NCBI GenBank assembly: GCA_009926405.1
Contig: RFOZ01000050.1
Span: forward strand, 1-9,929
Length of the DNA: 9,929 nucleotides
Direction: 5' to 3'
Source: Cytophagia bacterium
GTDB lineage: Bacteria > Bacteroidota > Bacteroidia > UBA7662
Positions 1-5,328 of this stretch are shown one piece after another. The translations under genes and the position numbers were made by a program. Each line of letters opens with the position of its first letter. The first letter of the stretch is position 1. The notes under the pieces are model-generated. The model had not been told where the DNA came from. It saw nothing but the letters and a program-made list of their open reading frames with translations, and made no database searches.

Positions 1-236
1 ATGATTCCATCAAAATTGGGAAAAGACGGACTGGCATTGGCCGGGTTGACCCAACACGCCATCGAGAATGAACCCAGACCAACCAGGGAATTGCTAAAGC
101 CGGGGGTAGCGGTATAATCATCCGTCCCATCAAAGGATAGGCCATGAAGAGCCTGTGCAGCAGCGCGTTGAAATACAAATGGCCCTGTAAGCATCAAGCC
201 TACAAAAAAGACCAGCCAAAGGAGGTTTTTGTTCAT
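1..236 (-). CDS. Secreted LamG/concanavalin-like lectin-fold protein, N-terminal part (runs off the window)
   Basis: Translating the minus strand from the ATG at 236-234 gives 78 open codons with no stop before the window edge, so only the N-terminus is present. Residues 1-28 form a signal peptide: charged start MNKN, a hydrophobic core, then a likely cleavage near AAAQ. Right after it comes LSFDGTDDYTATP (residues 33-45) and then FSMACWVNP (57-65). Those two blocks are the first strands of the Laminin_G_3/concanavalin A-like family, which typically reads 'L.FDG.ddyv..p ... fTisaWv.p'. The family binds carbohydrate or serves as an adhesion module in large surface proteins of Bacteroidota, often with a type IX sorting domain at the far end. 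That end is outside the window, so sorting and ligand are unknown. The gene is transcribed divergently from the esterase. Domain type is fairly sure; function is inference. Confidence 0.8.
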   Translation of the reverse strand, partial: MNKNLLWLVFFVGLMLTGPFVFQRAAAQALHGLSFDGTDDYTATPGFSNSLVGLGSFSMACWVNPANASPSFPNFDGI

Positions 237-281
237 AGGCTTGAAATTAAGCGAGGACCTTGAAAATACAAGGTTGCTAAA

Positions 282-309
282 ACAAGAGGGGCCCTAAGGC
301 CCCTCTTGT
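282..309 (-). terminator. Strong hairpin, rho-independent terminator in minus orientation
   Basis: A perfect 12-bp inverted repeat (282-293 pairing with 298-309) encloses the 4-nt loop 294-297. The stem is GC-rich, with GGGGCC/GGCCCC at its top. Read on the minus strand the stem is followed at once by TTTTAG (bases 283-278, partly overlapping the stem foot). On the plus strand no T-run follows (CAGCGATTATGG). The T-run therefore points to termination of minus-strand transcription coming from above 310. It lies 46 bases upstream of the LamG-protein start and 7 bases after the stop of the small minus ORF 316-414. It may instead insulate the two divergent genes. Confidence 0.55.
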
Positions 310-315
310 CAGCGA

Positions 316-414
316 TTATGGGAGAATTTCCAAAGGCAAGGTTTGATAGTTCTTGTTGACAGAAATACTGCTTCGGTTATTGGCATAATTCGCTGCAGCA
401 TTAAATCCATCCAT
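316..414 (-). CDS. Possible 32-residue minus-strand ORF (hypothetical; may be a gene remnant)
   Basis: Minus-strand ATG at 414-412, stop TAA at 318-316. The peptide starts MDGFNAAANYANN and ends NYQTLPLEILP. It is preceded by an A-rich stretch (AAAAATAAAAG), the usual look of a Bacteroidota translation start. Its stop lies 7 bases before the hairpin 282-309, whose T-run faces this strand. The composition (N, A, S, T, Y; alternating polar and hydrophobic at the end) resembles the tail of a secreted beta-rich protein. The ending -LP matches the last residues of the two putative type IX-sorted proteins here (esterase ...MFLP, repeat protein ...LVLP), which may be chance. It could be the leftover 3' end of a larger gene, a genuine small protein, or noise. 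A competing minus frame (309-491) is less protein-like. No function assigned. Confidence 0.3.
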   Translation of the reverse strand: MDGFNAAANYANNRSSISVNKNYQTLPLEILP

Positions 415-429
415 CTTTTATTTTTAGGC

Positions 430-1620
430 ATGTTCAAAAATTTGTTTTGTTGGCTATCAAAGACCCCAATTAGCATCGCTTTGGCGATCATCTTGTTTTG
501 TAACGCTTTTTATTTGATTCTCACGCGGGAATTATTAGCCCAAACCACCACCCTGGCCTTCAACCACGGCGGTCTGAACCGCACCGCTCAGGTTTTTGTT
601 CCACCCGGTGCGTTGCCTTCGGATTCCTTGCCATTGGTCCTAATTCTTCATGGATTTACCCAAAACGGCCAAACGATGCTAAATTCTACCGGATTCAACG
701 CCCTTGCTCAGCAGTACCGGGCCGTCCTCGCATACCCTGACGGGGTGAACGCTGGATGGAATACCCAAAGTGGGATACCAGGGGCCTCAACCGCGGATGA
801 TGTGGGGTATCTCCTGGCTTTGGCGGATAGTATTCATGCTCGTTGGGGGACCCGATATCAGCGTTTGTTTAGTTGCGGCTTTTCGGCTGGTGGGTTCATG
901 TCCTATCGCCTGGCCTGTGAAAGACCGGATCGTTTTGAGGCGGTGGCTTCGGTAGCTGGTACCATGAGTAACACGGCCTTTGCCGCTTGCCTGGGCCCAC
1001 CTTTGCCCCCTACTTTTCATGTTCGCGTATTGCATATTCACGGCACAGCCGATGGAGTGGTAAGTTATGCTGGGGGGAACGGGAATATTTCGGCGGAACA
1101 AACGGTGCAGTCTTGGGTTAATCGCTCCCAATGCCCCAATCAAGCGAGCCTTGTGGCTTTACCCAACCTGAACACTGTCGACGGCTCCAACGCTGAAGAA
1201 TACACCTATGCGCCCTGTGCGCCCTTGGCTCCTACTGGTCACCCCGGTTCCAACCGTGCAGGGAAGGTCGTTTTTATCAAAATCATCGGAGGTGGGCATA
1301 CATGGCCTGGTAATACGGCTCCGTTTTTTGGACTCGGAAATCTTAATAGGGATTTTCAGGCCTCCGTCCGTATGATGGAATTCTTTTTGGGAGGTGGAAC
1401 AACCAGTGTGTCGGATGATGCTGACCAAAACCAGGGATTAGCCGGTCATTGGAAGGATATCCTTACGAAATTGGAGCATTCAACCAGCCCAGACGACGGG
1501 GTATGGGATGCGCTTGGTCGTAGGGTATCTCTATCAACCTTTCACCTTCCAACCCCAATGAAGGGCCTTTGGATAACCCGCCACGGAGGGGAAACCCGTC
1601 AATGGATGTTTTTGCCATGA
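430..1620 (+). CDS. Secreted CE1/PHB-depolymerase-like esterase with degenerate type IX C-terminal domain
   Basis: The 396-residue protein belongs to the alpha/beta-hydrolase group of poly(3-hydroxybutyrate) depolymerases, LpqC and feruloyl/acetylxylan esterases (CE1). ATG 430 is chosen because it is the only ATG before the mature region and it opens a signal peptide (residues 1-38, ending LLAQ). A TTG at 343 would only add an unlikely tail. Visible landmarks: LILHGFTQNG (71-80) with the oxyanion-hole region, YPDG (102-105), nucleophile Ser152 in CGFSAGG, acid Asp208 in HGTADGVV, and base His290 in GGGHTWPG. All three triad residues are present. The last ~70 residues are linker plus a type IX-like sorting domain: VWDALGRRV (358-366), then MKGLWITR and a terminal FLP. 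The usual PNP motif is missing, so this domain is divergent. Likely acts outside the cell or on its surface on ester-linked polymers; exact substrate unknown. Its TGA overlaps the amylase ATG. Confidence 0.85.
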   Translation: MFKNLFCWLSKTPISIALAIILFCNAFYLILTRELLAQTTTLAFNHGGLNRTAQVFVPPGALPSDSLPLVLILHGFTQNGQTMLNSTGFNALAQQYRAVLAYPDGVNAGWNTQSGIPGASTADDVGYLLALADSIHARWGTRYQRLFSCGFSAGGFMSYRLACERPDRFEAVASVAGTMSNTAFAACLGPPLPPTFHVRVLHIHGTADGVVSYAGGNGNISAEQTVQSWVNRSQCPNQASLVALPNLNTVDGSNAEEYTYAPCAPLAPTGHPGSNRAGKVVFIKIIGGGHTWPGNTAPFFGLGNLNRDFQASVRMMEFFLGGGTTSVSDDADQNQGLAGHWKDILTKLEHSTSPDDGVWDALGRRVSLSTFHLPTPMKGLWITRHGGETRQWMFLP

Positions 1621-3458
1621 AAAAAATTTTGTTTGTTTCCCTCTTTACTAGCTTCTTGAACCTGGTTCAGGCCCAAAATTCTGTCTTTCACCAGCCGCCC
1701 ACCTGGTCCAAGGGGGTTGTTTGGTACCAGATCTTCCCGGATCGCTTTTGGAACGGCGACACACTCAACGATCCACCGTTGAGTGCCCAGCAAGACGCCT
1801 GGCCCCACGACACCTTGAATCCCTGGAACCTGCATCCATGGACTTCGGATTGGTACAAAATGCAACCATGGGAAAAGTCCAACGGGAAAGATTTGTGGTA
1901 TAACATAACCCGAAGGAGATACGGCGGTGATTTGGCCGGTATTTTGCAACGATTGGATTACCTTCAGGATTTAGGAATTCAAGCCATTTATTTGAATCCT
2001 ATTTTTTATGCCCCCTCTCATCATCGTTACGATGCCTATGTTCTGCACCATGTTGATCCTTATTTGGGCCCCAACCCTGCGGCGGACCTGGCTCTGATGG
2101 CGAACGAAAAGCCCAATGACCCTTCGACTTGGCATTGGACCAGCGCCGATACGTTGGCGCTTCATTTGGTCGGTGAGGTTCACCGTCGGGGTATGCGAAT
2201 CATTTGGGACGGTGTTTTTAATCACATGGGTGTGGGGAATCCTTTTTTTGTGGATGTTGTTCAAAAACAGCAGTCTTCGCCTTACGCGGATTGGTTTGAA
2301 GTTGAGCAATGGAGGGATGTGGATTCGGGCAAAGCTTTTCGGTACAAGGGTTGGTTTGGGATTCAGGATCTGCCCGAATTCAAGGAGAATCAGAATGGCC
2401 TCACTTCAGGGCCGGATCAATACGTTCACGATATTACCCAGCGTTGGATGAAGCCAACTTGGTCATCGGCGGTGCATCCCATTGACTCCATTTCTTTGGG
2501 GATAGATGGGTGGAGATTGGATGTAGCGTTCTGTGTTGCCCATCCATTTTGGAAGCGGTGGTCTGCCCGAGTTCGAGAATGGAATCCGCAGGCTTACCTT
2601 ACGGCCGAGGTGATTGATGAAGCTCCCAAACTCAAGCCGTACCTGATGGGGGATGAATTTGATGCAGTTATGAATTATCCCTTTGCATTCATCGCCAGCG
2701 AATACCTGATTAACGACCGCAACAGGCCTTCAACCAAAGGTTTTCAAAAACAAATGGATAACCTTATCAAGGTGTTTGGGTACAATCGTTTTTTGTCGCA
2801 ACAAAATCTGTTCGGTAGCCACGATGCCAATCGATTGGCCTCTCATATCGTGAACCGAAACTTTGCTAAATACGCAGAATGGGGCACTTATTTTGCGCTT
2901 TCCAAGGCCTCCAATCCGGCCTACAATACCCGGAAGCCCTTGGGCTTGGAGTGCAAAATTCAGGCGCAGTGGTTGGTATTTCAATTCACATTTCCAGGAG
3001 CACCTATGTTGTATTACGGGGATGAAGTCGGAATGTGGGGCGCCAACGACCCCGATTGCCGTAAGCCCATGTTATGGCCTGAGCTCACCTTCGAAGATGA
3101 ATGGTACAGACCTGATCAAAGCCAATACCCCCAAGCGCAGGTTGTTCAATGGGATACGACGCTCCTTCAGTTGACCAAGGATTTGATTTTACTTCGAAAA
3201 ACGCATCGCGTCCTGCGTGATGGGTTGCTCCGTTGGTTGTTGCCCAGGGATAACAAAGAAATTATGGGTTTTGAGCGTTACAGTTCTGAGGGTGGTCAGG
3301 TAATGGTTTTCTTCAATTCTACAGACCTACCTCAGTCTTTCAGTACCCGCCCGTACTTCAAAAGGGCTTATTCTTGGCCATCACCCGGGATATTTGAATC
3401 CGGTTCCGGTGAATTTCATTTACCCCCCCGGGGCTATGTTCTGTTTCAACCTCGATGA
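1617..3458 (+). CDS. Secreted GH13 alpha-amylase/neopullulanase, SusA-like
   Basis: 613 residues, close to the length of SusA-type neopullulanases. The start at ATG 1617 overlaps the esterase stop (ATGA) and yields a clear signal peptide (MKKILFVSLF...VQAQ, residues 1-20). An upstream in-frame ATG at 1569 lies inside the esterase gene and would bury the signal. The catalytic (beta/alpha)8 barrel starts at WSKGVVWYQIFPDRF (30-44). GH13 conserved regions are all seen: HHRYDA (135-140), region I DGVFNH (198-203), region II GWRLDVA with nucleophile Asp302, region III AEVID with acid/base Glu331, and region IV GSHD with Asp403. The block GDEVGMWGANDPDCRKPMLW is typical of cyclomaltodextrinase/neopullulanase enzymes. 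A small beta C-terminal domain ends the chain, with no type IX sorting domain, so it is probably periplasmic. It should hydrolyse alpha-1,4 (and perhaps alpha-1,6) glucans. No SusB/C/D partner is in view. Translational coupling with the esterase is likely. Confidence 0.9.
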   Translation: MKKILFVSLFTSFLNLVQAQNSVFHQPPTWSKGVVWYQIFPDRFWNGDTLNDPPLSAQQDAWPHDTLNPWNLHPWTSDWYKMQPWEKSNGKDLWYNITRRRYGGDLAGILQRLDYLQDLGIQAIYLNPIFYAPSHHRYDAYVLHHVDPYLGPNPAADLALMANEKPNDPSTWHWTSADTLALHLVGEVHRRGMRIIWDGVFNHMGVGNPFFVDVVQKQQSSPYADWFEVEQWRDVDSGKAFRYKGWFGIQDLPEFKENQNGLTSGPDQYVHDITQRWMKPTWSSAVHPIDSISLGIDGWRLDVAFCVAHPFWKRWSARVREWNPQAYLTAEVIDEAPKLKPYLMGDEFDAVMNYPFAFIASEYLINDRNRPSTKGFQKQMDNLIKVFGYNRFLSQQNLFGSHDANRLASHIVNRNFAKYAEWGTYFALSKASNPAYNTRKPLGLECKIQAQWLVFQFTFPGAPMLYYGDEVGMWGANDPDCRKPMLWPELTFEDEWYRPDQSQYPQAQVVQWDTTLLQLTKDLILLRKTHRVLRDGLLRWLLPRDNKEIMGFERYSSEGGQVMVFFNSTDLPQSFSTRPYFKRAYSWPSPGIFESGSGEFHLPPRGYVLFQPR

Positions 3459-3461
3459 GCC

Positions 3462-3983
3462 ATGGATTTATCGCAAGTTCCTTTTTCAAAGCCCCGGATG
3501 ATAGAGAAATGTTTGGCTTACCGAATCGGTAAAGCCGAGGATTTTGGAGAAAATACGGTAAGGATGTTTCAAAGAGCCCGTGAAGTTTGGGTTTCTGCCT
3601 ATGCGCCTTATTCTGAGTTTTATGTTGCAGCTGTTGTTTTAACACGGAGTGGTTCAATGTTAGCAGGTACCAACCAGGAAAATGCCTCTTACCCGGTGGG
3701 TATCTGTGCCGAAAGGGTTGTTTTGAGTGCCCTTTCTTGCCTTGAACAAGGTGGGGAGGTCGCAGCGATGCTCGTTTTGGCCGGTCGTAAAAACCAGGCG
3801 ATGGATCCAAAGGAGGGTTCAAGAAATCCGGTCGCCCCGTGCGGTATGTGCCGTCAGGCGCTGTTGGAGCAAATTAAACGGCAAAACGCCGATTTCCCCC
3901 TCTTTTTGGCGAATACGATGGGTGAAATTTGGGCTATTGATTCGGCCGCTGACCTTTTGCCATTGGCTTTTTATGAATTTTAG
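3462..3983 (+). CDS. cdd: Cytidine deaminase
   Basis: 173 residues. Converts cytidine and deoxycytidine to uridine and deoxyuridine in pyrimidine salvage, in the cytoplasm; no signal peptide is seen. Signature: YAPYSEFYVAAVVL (47-60, substrate pocket), NQENASYPVGICAER (71-85) and APCGMCRQ (125-132). The zinc ligands Cys82, Cys127 and Cys130 and the proton-shuttling Glu84 are all present, so it should be active. It is longer than the ~130-residue tetrameric type because of an N-terminal extension and a loop between the zinc motifs; Bacteroidota versions of about 160 residues are usual. The start lies 3 bases after the amylase stop, so it is almost surely co-transcribed with it. A housekeeping salvage gene tied to secreted hydrolases probably reflects simple readthrough rather than a shared task. 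A second in-frame ATG (residue 13) is a weaker alternative start. Confidence 0.95.
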   Translation: MDLSQVPFSKPRMIEKCLAYRIGKAEDFGENTVRMFQRAREVWVSAYAPYSEFYVAAVVLTRSGSMLAGTNQENASYPVGICAERVVLSALSCLEQGGEVAAMLVLAGRKNQAMDPKEGSRNPVAPCGMCRQALLEQIKRQNADFPLFLANTMGEIWAIDSAADLLPLAFYEF

Positions 3984-4016
3984 ACCTACCGGAATGCACG
4001 AATGCTCTTTTTGGTA

Positions 4017-4024
4017 TAAGTTTG
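4017..4024 (+). promoter_or_regulatory. Candidate Bacteroidota -7 promoter box
   Basis: The 8-mer TAAGTTTG matches the Bacteroidota -7 consensus TAnnTTTG exactly. It lies 15 bases before the ATG of the first barrel-like gene, in the 56-bp gap after cdd. No TTTG -33 element is found at the expected ~19-base spacing (the nearest, in CTTTTTGG at 4007-4014, is too close), so the call is tentative. If real, it would start a new transcript for the two barrel genes. Confidence 0.35.
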
Positions 4025-4039
4025 CGTAAAACATCTCCT

Positions 4040-4606
4040 ATGAATCGCCCACAAATTGTTGTTTTACTCTTTTTCTTCTTCACTTCCTGTGCATTGAACG
4101 CTCAGAGTGGTGAATCAAAAACATCGAAAAAGGTCCCTGAAATCTTCCAAAAAGGTAGTTATTTTCTTGGTTCAGGGGCTTTGTTTAACAATTATTTGGG
4201 AGCTTCAGAAGAAATTTACTCTTTGTCAGTTAATGGTCAAACGGGTTATTTTCACCGTGATCGTTTAATGTTGGGAACCGATCTAAGGGTACGTGCCGAT
4301 TATTTAAGAGCTACCCGAAAGTTCAACAAGGACACTTTTACGGCGGAATCAATTTGGTTTATGCGGTATTATTTCGGGCGTTTTTTTCCGCAAGTGTCTC
4401 TGGGAATTGCCAATGGGTTTGCGATTCGCACCGGGTTAGGATTGGGTTATCATTGGCAACTGTCCGAACAACTCGCGCTGGTTCCGGTTTATAACCGGCT
4501 TTCACGAAATTTGAACCGAAACCCCGGCCCTGTACGAAACTTTTTTGACCAACCTGTTCCATCCGGAGAACTACAACTTGGCTTGGTTTATTTTTTCAAG
4601 CATTAA
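4040..4606 (+). CDS. Small exported outer-membrane beta-barrel-like protein, copy 1
   Basis: 188 residues from ATG 4040; a TTG at 4022 would only add six residues before the signal peptide. The N-terminus MNRPQIVVLLFFFFTSCALNAQ is an export signal. Cleavage after ALNA by signal peptidase I is likely, though FTSC could also be read as a lipobox. The mature part has alternating polar/hydrophobic strands rich in Tyr, Phe and Gly (for example MLGTDLRVRADY, TGLGLGYHWQL, LQLGLVYFF) with short charged turns. It ends near an aromatic residue (YFFKH), as outer-membrane barrels do. At this size it could form about 8 strands (OmpA-, OmpW- or OMP_b-brl-like). I cannot name a family. The downstream gene starts 10 bases after its stop and looks related, so the two probably form one transcription unit. 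Role unknown. Confidence 0.7.
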   Translation: MNRPQIVVLLFFFFTSCALNAQSGESKTSKKVPEIFQKGSYFLGSGALFNNYLGASEEIYSLSVNGQTGYFHRDRLMLGTDLRVRADYLRATRKFNKDTFTAESIWFMRYYFGRFFPQVSLGIANGFAIRTGLGLGYHWQLSEQLALVPVYNRLSRNLNRNPGPVRNFFDQPVPSGELQLGLVYFFKH

Positions 4607-4616
4607 TTCTTTGTTC

Positions 4617-5252
4617 ATGCCCAATATCTTCCATTTTTTTTGTAAATCAGGCCGTTGTAGGGCTCATTTTTCGGCTTTTTTGTCGTTGTTTTTTTTGTTA
4701 AGCTTGGGTTTGAATACCCGTGTTTGGGCTCAAACAGCGACATCCAATCAAGATCATTCCATTGCAACAGCAGCCCAATCCAATCGTTGGATTGGCTTGT
4801 CTCCGTTTTTGTGGGAAATCAGTGATAGCAAATCATACACAAAGGTTTCTGCAGGTTTTGATCGGGGTTTTTACCTCAAAAATCGCCCAAGTCTAATGCT
4901 AGGTTATACCCTCGCTGGGGCTGTTCACCACAACCGTTCGGTTCAGGTTGCTCCTGATAAAATATGGAGCGGTCATTTTTTGGTCGAAGGCAGGGTGCGC
5001 TCCATGCTGGGCTCTGGCAAGGATGGCTTGTTTTTGGAGGGCGGAATCAACTTCTTCTTGGACGATACCTTGACCTTTAAAATCAAAGAGCTTGAATTCA
5101 ACCTGGGCGGGTATGCGGCCTTGGGTTACCAAAAAACCCTGGCTGAGCGCTTGCTCATCATGCCGACGCTCCAATACCGTCACAATGACTTTATGACACG
5201 CGAGAACGGTTTGTACGTGCGTTTGGGTTTGGGGTATTTGTTAAAGGACTGA
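4617..5252 (+). CDS. Small exported outer-membrane beta-barrel-like protein, copy 2
   Basis: 211 residues from ATG 4617. An upstream ATG at 4545 lies inside the preceding gene and would bury the signal peptide. N-terminus: a basic stretch (CKSGRCRAHF), hydrophobic core FLSLFFLLSLGL, and a likely cut after VWAQ, giving a signal peptide of about 38 residues. The mature region again shows barrel-like strands (SLMLGYTLAGAV, GLFLEGGINFF, LEFNLGGYAALGY, LLIMPTLQY) and closes with VRLGLGYLLKD. The order of blocks parallels copy 1: LMLG, then an extended middle hairpin, LGY plus a short turn and xxxLxxxPxxxR, and a final LGLxYxxK. This suggests an old tandem duplication. Annotated alone it would be a hypothetical or porin-family protein. 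An intragenic inverted repeat sits at 4775-4795. No clear terminator follows. Confidence 0.7.
   Translation: MPNIFHFFCKSGRCRAHFSAFLSLFFLLSLGLNTRVWAQTATSNQDHSIATAAQSNRWIGLSPFLWEISDSKSYTKVSAGFDRGFYLKNRPSLMLGYTLAGAVHHNRSVQVAPDKIWSGHFLVEGRVRSMLGSGKDGLFLEGGINFFLDDTLTFKIKELEFNLGGYAALGYQKTLAERLLIMPTLQYRHNDFMTRENGLYVRLGLGYLLKD
4775..4795. repeat. Perfect 9-bp inverted repeat inside the second barrel gene
   Basis: CCAATCCAA (4775-4783) and its exact complement TTGGATTGG (4787-4795) flank the 3-base loop TCG. It lies just after the signal-peptide region and encodes residues around QSNRWIGL. In mRNA it would form a compact stem-loop. No T-run follows, so it is not an intrinsic terminator. It may be coincidental codon choice. 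Confidence 0.5.
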
Positions 5253-5294
5253 TTTAATTACAAGTTAATTGTTCAATGGGGCTTATGATCCCCC

Positions 5295-5324
5295 TTTGGA
5301 GTGAATTTTGTGCTTGTAATTTTT
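5295..5324 (+). promoter_or_regulatory. Weak candidate Bacteroidota promoter before the repeat protein
   Basis: TTTG at 5295-5298 is followed after 18 bases by TAATTTTT (5317-5324), 7 of 8 positions of the TAnnTTTG/TAnnTTTN-like consensus with its -33 TTTG. The box ends only 4 bases before the ATG at 5329, so a transcript would be almost leaderless. That makes the call doubtful; the T-rich run may simply be the usual AT-rich start region. Confidence 0.25.
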
Positions 5325-5328
5325 TTCT

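Noticed and set aside
343..429. TTG start extending the esterase N-terminus by 29 residues
   Set aside because: It would put a non-signal segment in front of a good signal peptide; ATG 430 fits better.
309..491. 60-codon minus-strand ORF (start MIAKAMLIGVF)
   Set aside because: It overlaps the signal-peptide coding region of the esterase and has unlike-protein composition; the alternative minus frame at 316-414 reads more like protein.
1569..1616. Upstream ATG for the amylase
   Set aside because: It lies within the esterase sorting-domain codons and would mask the signal peptide; ATG 1617 with the ATGA overlap is more natural.
4088..4093. Lipobox (FTSC) making the first barrel protein a lipoprotein
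   Set aside because: ALNAQ a few residues later is a standard signal peptidase I site and the mature part looks like a barrel; kept only as an alternative.
5278..5293. GGGG...CCCC hairpin after the second barrel gene as a terminator
   Set aside because: Only 4 paired bases, an 8-base loop, and no T-run directly after it.
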